The notes beneath the pieces are model-generated. The model did not search any database, was not told the DNA's origin, and worked only from the letters and a program-made list of their open reading frames with translations. From assembly GCA_018269005.1 (NCBI GenBank), contig JAFDVK010000012.1, positions 991,420 to 1,055,419 of the forward strand: a DNA stretch of 64,000 bases. Direction: 5' to 3'. The DNA is from Acidobacteriota bacterium (GTDB taxonomy: Bacteria; Acidobacteriota; Blastocatellia; Pyrinomonadales; Pyrinomonadaceae). Of this stretch, positions 9,694-18,398 are shown piece by piece (the first letter of the stretch is position 1; each line of letters opens with the position of its first letter). The position numbers were made by a program, and so were the translations under genes.

Positions 9694-9721
9694 TTTATAC
9701 CTCTGCCCGGCGGCCTTACAA
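9694..9721 (-). promoter_or_regulatory. Candidate sigma70-type promoter for ino1-pgi
   Basis: On the minus strand, TTGTAA (9721-9716) and TATAAA (9699-9694) are separated by 16 bases. Transcription would start about 3 bases before the ATG at 9684, giving an almost leaderless message. It sits in the 49-base gap behind the acyl-CoA ligase gene, so ino1-pgi may be expressed independently of it. Confidence 0.45.
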
Positions 9722-9733
9722 TTTTGGAGTGAC

Positions 9734-11266
9734 TCACCCCGTAGGACGAAGTTTCGCAAGCTCGCGTTTCAGAAGCTTTCCGGTCGGGCCCTTCGGTATC
9801 TCGGTAAGGAAGTGTATGCGCTTAGGGCATTTATAGTCCGCGAGATGCTTGCGGCAAAAATCTATTAGCTCAGCTTCCGAGGCAGTTTTTCCGTCACGAA
9901 CGACGACGAAGGCTTCGACTTCCTCGCCATACAACTCGTCCGGTACGCCGATCGCGGCCGCCGCAGATATAGCGGGATGCGTGAAGAGAAGTTCATCGAT
10001 CTCACGCGGATAGATGTTCTCGCCGCCGCGGATTATCATGTCGGACTTGCGGTCGGCGATGAAGTAAAATCCGTCCGCATCTCGATAGCCGATGTCACCC
10101 GTGTGAAACCAGCCGCCCTCGAAGGCCTTCTCGGTAGCTGCCTCATTTTTGAAGTAGCCGCGAAAGATATTCGGCCCGCGAAGCACGATCTCCCCAAGTT
10201 CACCTTCCGCGACAGGCTCATTCTTCTCGTCCCAAACGGCCATCTCGTTGCCGATCGGCAGACCGCAAGAGCCGGGACGTCGGTCCTTGTTAGGCGGATT
10301 GAACGTCGAGCGGCACGTCGATTCGCTAAGGCCGTAACCTTCGACAACGAGGCAGTCAAACGTCTCCTCGAATCGATGCAGAACCTCGGCGGGAACAGGC
10401 GCCGAACCGCACATCGCGAATTTGAGTGATGAGTGGTGAGTGATGAGTGGTGAGTTGGCAGAACGGGTCTGATCACTGACCACTGACTCATGACGGCTGA
10501 GGAGCATTGAGAGCATTGTTGCGACCGAGCCGAATGACGTGATCCTGTATTTTTCGATGATGTCCCAGAAACGCGATGCCGAGAATTTCGGGCTGACTAC
10601 GGTCGTGCCGCCGGCGTAGAGAGCACTCATTGTCGTAACCGAAACGGCGTTCATATGAAAGAGCGGCATTACGCTCAGAAGACGGTCATTGGGCCCGAAA
10701 TCAAGCCATTCGACGATCTGCCTAGCGTTAGCGATCAAGTTCTCGTGCGTCAGGAGACAGCCCTTTGGTTTGCCCGTAGTGCCGGACGTGTAGATGATCA
10801 CGGCATCGTCGCCCGGCGTGATCTCGGTGTGCGGCGTAATGCCGGTCTGGCCGCTCGTCACGGCATCAGCATCGTCAAAAACGATCTGGTCGGGAGCCTT
10901 GCGGCCATCGAGATTTGAAAGGAATCCGCTTCCGACGAGCAGAAGTTTCGATTCGGAATTAGCGAGCGTCCACTCGATCTCGTCCGGCTTTAGAAGTGAA
11001 TTGATCGGCCCGGCGACAGCACCGAGCGACCAGCAAGCGAAATACGCAATGATGTATTCGGCAGAATTCGGCAGCAAAAGGCTTACGACATCGCCTTTCT
11101 CGATGCCGCGGGACTTTAGCAAGCCGGCCGTTCGGTCAACGAGCTTTGAGAATGCGCCGTAGCTGAACTCCCGCCCGTCGAGCTCGGAGATGAGGAGAAC
11201 CTTGTCGCCGTGCTCTAACACGCGTGTCTGCAATAGGTTACGGATAGTTTCGTTGCGCTCCGGCAT
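9734..11266 (-). CDS. AMP-forming acyl-CoA synthetase (long/medium-chain fatty acid-CoA ligase type)
   Basis: A member of the ANL superfamily of about 510 residues. It activates a carboxylic acid to acyl-AMP and then acyl-CoA in the cytoplasm. Visible motifs are the P-loop IIYTSGTTGKPKG, the substrate/adenine region MCGSAPVPAEVL, VEGYGLSEST, the hinge FHTGDIGYRDADGF...DRKSDMIIRGGENIYP and the catalytic lysine context GPTGKLLKREL at the C-terminus. The chain-length specificity cannot be read. The ATG at 11266 (MPERNETIR) is preferred to 11287. Between MLSMLLSR and LKFAMCGSAP there is an extra run of about 25 residues encoded by a degenerate 7-bp tandem repeat (10423-10495) that keeps the frame; it probably forms a surface loop. 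The gene is divergent from the aldehyde dehydrogenase gene, 29 bases apart. Confidence 0.9.
   Translation of the reverse strand: MPERNETIRNLLQTRVLEHGDKVLLISELDGREFSYGAFSKLVDRTAGLLKSRGIEKGDVVSLLLPNSAEYIIAYFACWSLGAVAGPINSLLKPDEIEWTLANSESKLLLVGSGFLSNLDGRKAPDQIVFDDADAVTSGQTGITPHTEITPGDDAVIIYTSGTTGKPKGCLLTHENLIANARQIVEWLDFGPNDRLLSVMPLFHMNAVSVTTMSALYAGGTTVVSPKFSASRFWDIIEKYRITSFGSVATMLSMLLSRHESVVSDQTRSANSPLITHHSSLKFAMCGSAPVPAEVLHRFEETFDCLVVEGYGLSESTCRSTFNPPNKDRRPGSCGLPIGNEMAVWDEKNEPVAEGELGEIVLRGPNIFRGYFKNEAATEKAFEGGWFHTGDIGYRDADGFYFIADRKSDMIIRGGENIYPREIDELLFTHPAISAAAAIGVPDELYGEEVEAFVVVRDGKTASEAELIDFCRKHLADYKCPKRIHFLTEIPKGPTGKLLKRELAKLRPTG
10423..10495. repeat. In-frame 7-bp degenerate tandem repeat inside the acyl-CoA synthetase gene
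   Basis: The plus strand reads TGAGTGA, TGAGTGG, TGAGTGA, TGAGTGG, TGAGTTG (10423-10457), then a 12-base spacer, then TGATCAC, TGACCAC, TGACTCA, TGACG (10470-10495). All heptads start with TGA. On the coding (minus) strand the tract stays open and encodes the run ESVVSDQTR...ITHHSS. A related heptad tract lies between genes at 63011-63066. Confidence 0.85.
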
Positions 11267-11295
11267 CTTATGATATAAGGTTAGCATTAAATCAT

Positions 11296-12774
11296 ATGAC
11301 CATCTATCGCAGCTACATAGCGGGAAAGTGGATCGATTCCACTTCAGGAAAACGTGTACCGAATATTAACCCGGCGGACACACGCGACATCATCGGCGAG
11401 AGCGAACAGGCGACTCGCGAGGAAACGCGCCAAGCGATCGAGGCCGCGTATGCGGCTTTCAAAGATTGGAGACAGACTCCCGCTCCGGCACGCGGCCGAA
11501 TTCTGATGAAAGCCGTACGCCTGCTCGAAGATCAAAAAGAAGAACTCGCCCAGATGCTTACACGCGAGGAAGGCAAGACGATCTCAGAGGCTCGCGGAGA
11601 AGTTACGCGCGGCACGAACGTGGTCGAATTCTGTGCGGGCGAAACTCGCCGCAATAACGGTGAGACGATCGCCAGCGAACTTCCCGCGAATTTCGCATAT
11701 ACGATCAAACAGCCGCACGGCGTCGTCGGACTCATCACGCCGTGGAATTTTCCTGTTGCGATCCCGCTTTGGAAGATCGCGCCTGCGCTTGCAGCCGGCA
11801 ACACGATCGTCTTCAAACCTGCGACGAATACGCCGGCGACTGCGGTTCGCTTAATGGAGATATTTACGGAGGCAGGAGTGCCGGCGGGCGTGATGAACCT
11901 CGTTCTTGGTTCGGGCGGCGAGGTCGGCGATGAGTTAGCTAAGCACGCCGCAGTTCGCGCGATTTCTTTTACCGGCTCGACCGAGATCGGCCTCAAGCTT
12001 TACGAGCAGATCGCGCGTCGCGGCATCCCGTTTCAGGCAGAGATGGGCGGCAAAAATCCCGTCGTTGTACTTGAAGACTGTGATATCGATCTTGCCGTGG
12101 AGCATACGGCGAACGGAGCATTCGGTTCGACAGGCCAACGCTGTACGGCCGGAAGCCGCGCGATCGTACAAAGCTCGATCGCGGACGAATTTGTCGAGAA
12201 GATCGTCAAACGTGCAAAGTCATTCAAGCTTGGGGCGGGTGCAGATGCATCGACGGACATTGGCCCAAGCGTTGACGAGCATCAGTTCGATACCGTGCTC
12301 AAATATATGGGGATCGGCAAAGAGGACGGAGCAAAACTTATGTGCGGCGGCGGCCGTGCATTGGGTGACGGACTTGAGCACGGATATTTCGTTGAGCCAA
12401 CGGTTTTTGACAATGTCACACCTGATATGCGGATCTTTCGTGAAGAGATATTCGGCCCCGTACTTGGCATCTCTCGGGTTCAAAACCTTGACGAAGCAAT
12501 GAAACTTGCGAACGATACGGAATACGGCCTTTCGTCGTCTGTCTTTTCGAACGACTACAACAGCATCACGAGGTTCGTCGAGGAGATCGAGAGCGGAATG
12601 ACTCACATCAATTCGCCGACGACAGGCGGCGAAGCGCACATCCCTTTCGGCGGCATAAAAGGCAGCGGCATCGGCCCGCGGGAACAGGGCTCGACATCGC
12701 TTGACTTCTACTCCGAAATGAAGGTAGTTTACGTCGATGCGACAGGCAAAAAACGCGAGGGGAATCTCTATTAA
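11296..12774 (+). CDS. NAD(P)-dependent aldehyde dehydrogenase
   Basis: A 492-residue ALDH-superfamily enzyme oxidising an aldehyde to the acid. Catalytic Cys283 lies in GQRCTAGSR, the general base Glu249 in QAEMGGKNP, oxyanion Asn151 in TPWNFP and the NAD-binding Lys174 in FKPATNTP; FREEIFGPV and the C-terminal PFGGIKGSGIGPREQG are also present. The tail resembles alpha-ketoglutarate- or succinate-semialdehyde dehydrogenases more than CoA-acylating methylmalonate-semialdehyde dehydrogenases, but the substrate is not certain. It is divergent from the acyl-CoA synthetase, so the two may share a regulatory region of about 30 bases. No clear promoter or strong ribosome site was found ahead of it. 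Confidence 0.93.
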   Translation: MTIYRSYIAGKWIDSTSGKRVPNINPADTRDIIGESEQATREETRQAIEAAYAAFKDWRQTPAPARGRILMKAVRLLEDQKEELAQMLTREEGKTISEARGEVTRGTNVVEFCAGETRRNNGETIASELPANFAYTIKQPHGVVGLITPWNFPVAIPLWKIAPALAAGNTIVFKPATNTPATAVRLMEIFTEAGVPAGVMNLVLGSGGEVGDELAKHAAVRAISFTGSTEIGLKLYEQIARRGIPFQAEMGGKNPVVVLEDCDIDLAVEHTANGAFGSTGQRCTAGSRAIVQSSIADEFVEKIVKRAKSFKLGAGADASTDIGPSVDEHQFDTVLKYMGIGKEDGAKLMCGGGRALGDGLEHGYFVEPTVFDNVTPDMRIFREEIFGPVLGISRVQNLDEAMKLANDTEYGLSSSVFSNDYNSITRFVEEIESGMTHINSPTTGGEAHIPFGGIKGSGIGPREQGSTSLDFYSEMKVVYVDATGKKREGNLY

Positions 12775-12930
12775 AAAAAAGATCTCATCGGCCGTAAAGA
12801 GCGGCTATGATTTCGGCCATGGCGGCGGCAATACGAACCAGATCGAAGGCAATATCGCCGACCTGTAGGCATTCTTGCTTGCACAGTTGAACTGACTCCC
12901 AGGACGCTTCGTGTTTTATGGAGGATGATC

Positions 12931-14967
12931 ATGTCTAAGCGCAATGCCATCGTAGTCGCTCTTTTGCTCTTCATTGTTGCTGCAGCGATCGTGCGTTCTA
13001 ATATCGCCACCGGTCTTGACAGTTATACGTACGACGAGGCGTATCACGCAGGTGCGGGTGCGGCGTATGTGAAGACGGGCGACTTCCGGCTAAATCCTGA
13101 GCAACCGCCGCTGGTCAAACTCTGGGTCGGAGCCTACGTAGCTCTCCGCGGATATCAGCTTTCACCCTACCGGCCGTTATCTGACAAAGAGGCTGAGCGT
13201 GACTTTGTCGAAGAGGACGCCTATGTCCATAACGATCCCCTGGTCCTTCAGTCGCGGACCCGAGCAGCAATGCTCGCCTTAAATGGGCTGCTGATCTTGT
13301 TGTTCGCGTTTTCGGCTCGGCGGCTTTTCGGGGACGTGGCCGCTGTCGGCTCCACACTGTTCTTTGCGATCGATCCGACGGTTGCCGCCTATATGCCGGT
13401 GGTGATGACCGACCTGCCGATCGCTTTGACCTCCGGTATCGCGTTATTGACCGCTGCGAAGGCTTTCCAAAGCTGGAAGGCCGCCGACCTCGCTCTCGCG
13501 GCGGGAGGCGTCGGCTTGGCTTTGAGTGCAAAACATTCAGGCATTATTACGTTGATCGCAGTTGCGTTGGTAGGCCTCGGGATCGCGTGCCTGTTTTCCA
13601 AAGGCGTCGGTGCGAAGGTAAGGCTGCTGCGTTCGGCAAAGGTTGCGGGAGTCGTATTGGGCGGGATCATCGTCCTATGGGGGACGTACGGTTTTAGTTA
13701 TTACGAGACACCGGGCGTTGCCGAAGAGACTTTTAACCGCAAGCTGGCGGACAAAATCTCGGACGTCCGAGCACCTGCGTATCGTGCGGCGTTGTCCGCG
13801 GCATCAAGATTATGTCTTTTCCCACGGGCGTACACATGGGGAATGGCTGACACAATACGGGCCGGCATCGATGGCCGCGCGATCCAGGTTCTGGCGTTCG
13901 GACAGTCGTACTACTCAAAAGCTCCTTTCTATTTCTTTCCGGGCATCGTATTAGCAAAGCTTCCGATCGGCCTGATCCTACTTTGTCTTATCGGTGCTGG
14001 GCTTGTGATCTCACGGCGTGTACCGAACGAATTCTATTTGCCAGTGGCATGCCTAACCGTATTTTCGGCGCTCTTTCTTGTCTTCCTCATTCGCGGCTCA
14101 ACTTACGGCGGTATGCGTCACGCAACGCCGTTACTGCCGATAATGGCGGTCCTGTTTGGGATCGGGACGTATGCGGCGGTCGAGCTTCGGTCGAGGATCC
14201 TGAAGGCGACGGCGGCGGCCTGTGTCGTCTTTGCTCTTGTTTCGGCGGTCCCACAGATGCGGCCCTGGGAGTATTTCAATGAGCTCGCCGGCGGCTCGGC
14301 GAACGGCCATCTATATTTTAACGACGAGGGTGTCGATCTCAGCCAGCGTGCCGGCGAGGCGGCGAGATTCTACCACGAGGAACTCGAACCGAAAGGCGAG
14401 GTTCCATTCTTAGCCTATTTCTCGAACGACGCCGACCTAAAGGCCCGCGGGATGGACTGGGTCGGCCGCGACGATCAGCGGGATGAGCGGAGATTTGAAG
14501 CCGAAACCATCACAGGCACGGTTATGATCGGTGCCAATGAGTTGAACGAAGGAATCTGGTGGGATGTTGCCAAACCGTTTAGGAACGTCGTGCCGACGCG
14601 CCGGCTCGGAAATCTTTTCATCTTTACCGGCACGTTCGAAAGGCCAAAGGCGATGTTGGCAAGGCACATCTTTTACCACACGATCTACTCCAAGATCTAT
14701 GTCAAAGAGCCGGACCTTCCCGCCGCGATAGAGGGCATCGAGCGCTCGCTTGCCCTGGATGACTCGTGCTTTTTTGTCAGCCTCGAACTTGGCAATCAGT
14801 ATCTTGCGGTCGGCAACCGAGAGAAGGCGCTTGCGGCCTACGAGGCGTCGCTGGCGCGTGCGCCTATGTCGGACAGCATTTACGACCAATTGAGCGACCA
14901 GATCTCGAAGCTTAGATCCGGCGAGCCCGATGAGATCCCGCCGATCAGAAACCCGGGGATCGAGTAG
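12931..14967 (+). CDS. GT-C-fold membrane glycosyltransferase (PMT/ArnT-like) with C-terminal TPRs
   Basis: A 678-residue protein with about ten hydrophobic segments between residues 5 and 430, then a soluble part of about 240 residues. The first extracytoplasmic loop has the acidic pair and Tyr of polyprenyl-phosphate-sugar transferases (SYTYDEAYHAGAGAAYV) followed by NPEQPPLVK, the usual PPL motif of the PMT_2/GT39-GT83 group. These enzymes move a sugar from a lipid carrier onto protein or lipid A outside the membrane; the acceptor here is unknown. Residues about 590-660 form two TPR-like units (GNREKALAAYEASLARAP). The start at 12931 is chosen over 12925 because GGAGG at 12920-12924 then has a 6-base spacing. 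The 156 bases ahead of it hold no gene. Confidence 0.85.
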   Translation: MSKRNAIVVALLLFIVAAAIVRSNIATGLDSYTYDEAYHAGAGAAYVKTGDFRLNPEQPPLVKLWVGAYVALRGYQLSPYRPLSDKEAERDFVEEDAYVHNDPLVLQSRTRAAMLALNGLLILLFAFSARRLFGDVAAVGSTLFFAIDPTVAAYMPVVMTDLPIALTSGIALLTAAKAFQSWKAADLALAAGGVGLALSAKHSGIITLIAVALVGLGIACLFSKGVGAKVRLLRSAKVAGVVLGGIIVLWGTYGFSYYETPGVAEETFNRKLADKISDVRAPAYRAALSAASRLCLFPRAYTWGMADTIRAGIDGRAIQVLAFGQSYYSKAPFYFFPGIVLAKLPIGLILLCLIGAGLVISRRVPNEFYLPVACLTVFSALFLVFLIRGSTYGGMRHATPLLPIMAVLFGIGTYAAVELRSRILKATAAACVVFALVSAVPQMRPWEYFNELAGGSANGHLYFNDEGVDLSQRAGEAARFYHEELEPKGEVPFLAYFSNDADLKARGMDWVGRDDQRDERRFEAETITGTVMIGANELNEGIWWDVAKPFRNVVPTRRLGNLFIFTGTFERPKAMLARHIFYHTIYSKIYVKEPDLPAAIEGIERSLALDDSCFFVSLELGNQYLAVGNREKALAAYEASLARAPMSDSIYDQLSDQISKLRSGEPDEIPPIRNPGIE

Positions 14968-14990
14968 AGAGGCAGTGGTCTGGGTCTCTG

Positions 14991-15023
14991 GGAACAAGTC
15001 TCGACCTCGCCCGATCTTGTTCC
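14991..15023. other. Inverted repeat in the spacer before the TPR gene
   Basis: GGAACAAG (14991-14998) and CTTGTTCC (15016-15023) form an 8-bp perfect stem around 17 bases, 24 bases after the glycosyltransferase stop. There is no T-run on either side, so it is a weak terminator or a protein-binding site at best. Further on, TATACT at 15079-15084 could be a -10 box for the next gene, without a good -35 box. Confidence 0.3.
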
Positions 15024-15127
15024 AAAATGCAGGTCGTTTCATATCGATGCGACAGGGCAAAAAAAGGCGAAAATAATATATACTAACCGACGTAGTTTTT
15101 ACTCAAACTCTCAGGAAACGAAACAAT

Positions 15128-16729
15128 ATGAGATCGAAGCTTTTTCCCGCAGCTATAGCTGTGCTTGTATTCACCGCCGCCGCACTCGGGCAGGACTACT
15201 CAGCTCTTGCCGATGAAACTTTTAAGTATGTAAAGGCCGGAACTTTCGGCAAACCGAGTGTTGCCAAGAAGACGCAGAAGATATCGCTCGGCCAGGTTCG
15301 CGTGCACTTCAAGACCGTTACATCGCGAGAGAATTCCGTAAAAGGGAACTCGGCGGATGTTACTGTGTACCTCGACACTGATCTTACGACCGGCGACCTC
15401 CAGACGCTCACGAACAATTTCTATACGCGGCTTGCGGGCAAGCTCAATGCGATAGGGATCGCGACGGTACCATTTGATTCTATAAAGCAGACGGAATATT
15501 ACGCAGAGAAACTTTCAAAACAATCGGAAGAAAAAGGCGCGGATTTCGACGGCGAACGCGGACAGGCGTGGGTTTCTGTGAATGCGTATGATGGTCCGGT
15601 GTTTGTGAGATGGAATCCTGAAGGAACGGTTGAGATCATCGGGTTCGGCCAGCAGAAAAAGCTTGCAAAAACTGCCGAGACGACCGGCGGCGACATGATG
15701 ACGATCGATGTCGTTCTGGATTTTGCCTCGATAATGCTTTCGGCCGAGGTCAAACAGGATCGGCAGGGCTGGTTCTACGGTGACCCGTATTTCCACAGCG
15801 ATTATTCGATCGGCGGCTTGATGAATGTATCAAAAAGCTACATCTACATCGTCAACCAAAAGAATGGTTTTGATCAATATTCATCGGCTCTGCCGATCGC
15901 GGAACGGATAGGATTCGCTGAAAAGCCCCGCGAGGATGCGACACGTGCGAGCCATCGGGCGTCCAAGGCTTTCGGTGGAGTGCGCAACTCGTTTACTCCG
16001 CTCGTAATTCCTGCAAAGCGTGAACTCTATATGATGGCCGCGGGCAAGGTCCTCGATCGGTACGCGGATATGCTTGCGGAGAAGTTTCGTGTCCTTCGCG
16101 GCGGCGAAACCCCATCGAACAAGCCGGTCGAAAAGCCGAAAGACAACACCACTCTCGCACAGGTCGAGAACGAAGCCCGCAAGAACAATGATACGACAGC
16201 CGTTACGACGGGCGAGATGAAGGCCGCTGCGAAAGCTGCCGAAAAAGCCGGGAAGTATCAGCTTGCCGCCGACTACTACGCGAAGCTTGCCGCGGCCGAC
16301 CCTGAGCATGCTCTCGACTACGACCTCGCGCGCGGTGCCCTTTATATGGATCGAATCAACGACCAGAAGAAAGCTCAGGAGGTTTTTGAGGAGATCATTA
16401 AGAACCATCCGAACGTGGCCGAAGGTTATTACAACCGCGGCACGTCGTATGTAAAGCTGCAGGATTGGAAAAAGGCCAAAAAGGATCTCGATAAGGCGAT
16501 CGAGCTTCGGCCGACTTGGGTAGAAGCTTATCTTAATCGCGGTATCTGTCTTATCTATATGAAGAAGTTAGATGATGCCCTCGCTGATTTTGAGAGCGGC
16601 ATAAAACTAAATCCGCGCATTCCGAATCTATATCGAGCGAGGGCTCTCGTGTATAGAGCAAAAGGGAGCGCGGCCCTTGCGGCGGCGGACGAACTTCGCG
16701 CGACGCAGATCGAGCAGGGAAGGTATTAA
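15128..16729 (+). CDS. Exported TPR protein of unknown function
   Basis: A 533-residue protein with a signal peptide (MRSKLFPAAIAVLVFTAAALGQ, cleavage after AALG). Residues about 25-345 form a domain I do not recognise; it is rich in beta-type sequence. Residues about 370-520 contain four TPR units, the clearest being AEGYYNRGTSYVKLQDWKKAKKDLDKAIELRP and the following one. TPRs scaffold protein contacts, so a periplasmic or surface adaptor role is likely. It starts a run of four exported repeat proteins, and the next gene begins 5 bases after this stop, implying an operon. AGGAAA about 12 bases upstream is the only ribosome-site candidate. Confidence 0.8.
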   Translation: MRSKLFPAAIAVLVFTAAALGQDYSALADETFKYVKAGTFGKPSVAKKTQKISLGQVRVHFKTVTSRENSVKGNSADVTVYLDTDLTTGDLQTLTNNFYTRLAGKLNAIGIATVPFDSIKQTEYYAEKLSKQSEEKGADFDGERGQAWVSVNAYDGPVFVRWNPEGTVEIIGFGQQKKLAKTAETTGGDMMTIDVVLDFASIMLSAEVKQDRQGWFYGDPYFHSDYSIGGLMNVSKSYIYIVNQKNGFDQYSSALPIAERIGFAEKPREDATRASHRASKAFGGVRNSFTPLVIPAKRELYMMAAGKVLDRYADMLAEKFRVLRGGETPSNKPVEKPKDNTTLAQVENEARKNNDTTAVTTGEMKAAAKAAEKAGKYQLAADYYAKLAAADPEHALDYDLARGALYMDRINDQKKAQEVFEEIIKNHPNVAEGYYNRGTSYVKLQDWKKAKKDLDKAIELRPTWVEAYLNRGICLIYMKKLDDALADFESGIKLNPRIPNLYRARALVYRAKGSAALAAADELRATQIEQGRY

Positions 16730-16733
16730 TTCT

Positions 16734-18362
16734 ATGAACCCGTTACGCAGTCTTTTGATCACGGCGATCGCGCTGTTCGCATTTTCTGCAGTAAGTGCGC
16801 AGACCGCCGAGGTGTTCCTTGCAAAATGCGATTCGAGCTTTGAGAGCGGCAAATATACGGACGCCGTGAAGCAGTGTTCGAAGGCTCTCGAAGTCAGGCC
16901 CGGTTATGAAGAGGCGCTGATCACACGGGCCGGCACCTACAAGATCCTTCGCAACTATCCTGCGGCGATCTCCGATTATACCGAGCTCATACGTGTAACG
17001 AACGGGATGGCGATGGCGTATTTCTACCGGGCCGATATTTACAAGAGGATGGGGAAGGATAACGAGGCGATCGCCGACCTAACGGCTTCGATCGCGAAAG
17101 ATCCAAAGAGCCTTTTCGCGGCGCGCTCTTACTATGAACGCGGCCTGATATACGACAAACTTGGCAAAGGCGACGCTGCCCAAGCCGACTATTGGGATGC
17201 CGTCAAGCTAAAGCCCGATTACGCTCAGGCAAAAGCGAAGATCAAGTATCCGTTTGGCGACAAGACCTTGACCGAAGCGGCGAACGACATCGTCCCCGGT
17301 GTGAACACACCTGACAATATACAGCCTGCAACGCCAACTCCGTCTCCGGTCGCGACCGCAAAGGCAACGCCATCTGTGTCGCCAAAGATCGTGCCCGCCG
17401 GTGTTCCTGCGGCCTGGAAGCGAATGGCATTGACCGGCACGGGATTAAGCGTCGCCTCGCCCGTACCGTATGTACTCAAGGATGACAAACCCGATCCGCT
17501 GCTTGAAAAGATGGAGGCTCGTGTCCGCTGGGAAATGTTGGACGGCAGCCTTTGGGCGACCGTGCAATATATGAAATGGGATCAGGGATTTACGACGATT
17601 CGTCAGACCCTCGAAAATACCGTAAATATCGTATTTGATGATCCAAAGGCAGGTGCGAAGTTTGTTAAAGATACAACATTCCTTGGCGAACCTGCCGCTG
17701 AAATTGATCAAGAGCGTTACGACCCGTACGACAAGAAACAGGTCAGGCAGAAGCTGATCGACTTCGGGTCGGCGAACACCTACGTGACACTCAACTTCGT
17801 TCACGATGCAGGCGACAAGGCTGCGGCGGCAAAGGTCGAGCAGATCATCGCGTCATTCAAAAAAGAGGGCGGCGTAGTCGCCGCTGTTTCAAAGCTGCCG
17901 CCGACGAACTGGAAGACATTCAATTTCGGCGGCTTGCTGTTCGACTTTCCAACTCAAGTCGCCGAAGGCCCATGCGGCCAGTCTGTAACTTCAAAGGGAC
18001 AGACCGTTTGCGGATCTTGGGGCGATAAGGACAAGGAGAACCTGACGATCGATATCTCATATCGTAACTACGCCGGCCTCACCGCTCCCGATGTCAAAAA
18101 ATTCGCCGCTGAATATTTGGCGAGTATGAAAGAGATAATGGCCAAGGATACGAGTTGGAAGGAATTCAAGAATGAGCCGTACCCGATCAATGACGGCGAG
18201 GCCGTCAAGATCTCAGCTATGCAGGCTTACGACGGAACAAATATCATCTTTGTAGCACGCGGAACGGAAAGGTGGCAGGTGCGAGTGTGGTATTTCAATC
18301 GCTGGGACGCGGTCCGCGATGCTCTAAAACGCGTCGTCGGCTCGATCAAATTCAAGCAGTAG
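16734..18362 (+). CDS. Exported TPR protein with C-terminal duplicated domain
   Basis: A 542-residue protein with a signal peptide (MNPLRSLLITAIALFAFSAVSAQ). Four TPR units span roughly residues 25-170 (for example SFESGKYTDAVKQCSKALEVRP). A Pro/Thr/Ser linker at about 195-225 (PATPTPSPVATA) leads to two similar globular halves (about 225-395 and 405-540), each ending in a VEQIIASFK or LKRVVGSIKF type helix. This duplication suggests a small alpha/beta binding domain repeated twice. An upstream Met at 16677 lies inside the previous gene and is rejected. The gene probably shares an operon with the TPR gene before it. Function unknown. Confidence 0.8.
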   Translation: MNPLRSLLITAIALFAFSAVSAQTAEVFLAKCDSSFESGKYTDAVKQCSKALEVRPGYEEALITRAGTYKILRNYPAAISDYTELIRVTNGMAMAYFYRADIYKRMGKDNEAIADLTASIAKDPKSLFAARSYYERGLIYDKLGKGDAAQADYWDAVKLKPDYAQAKAKIKYPFGDKTLTEAANDIVPGVNTPDNIQPATPTPSPVATAKATPSVSPKIVPAGVPAAWKRMALTGTGLSVASPVPYVLKDDKPDPLLEKMEARVRWEMLDGSLWATVQYMKWDQGFTTIRQTLENTVNIVFDDPKAGAKFVKDTTFLGEPAAEIDQERYDPYDKKQVRQKLIDFGSANTYVTLNFVHDAGDKAAAAKVEQIIASFKKEGGVVAAVSKLPPTNWKTFNFGGLLFDFPTQVAEGPCGQSVTSKGQTVCGSWGDKDKENLTIDISYRNYAGLTAPDVKKFAAEYLASMKEIMAKDTSWKEFKNEPYPINDGEAVKISAMQAYDGTNIIFVARGTERWQVRVWYFNRWDAVRDALKRVVGSIKFKQ

Positions 18363-18398
18363 TGAATGCATGTGCGCTGTGGCATGCTTAGATGAGTT

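Noticed and set aside
12775..12930. Terminator or small gene behind the aldehyde dehydrogenase
   Set aside because: GGCCG...CGGC pairing is weak, the A-run precedes it on the wrong side for the plus strand, and no frame of useful length exists.
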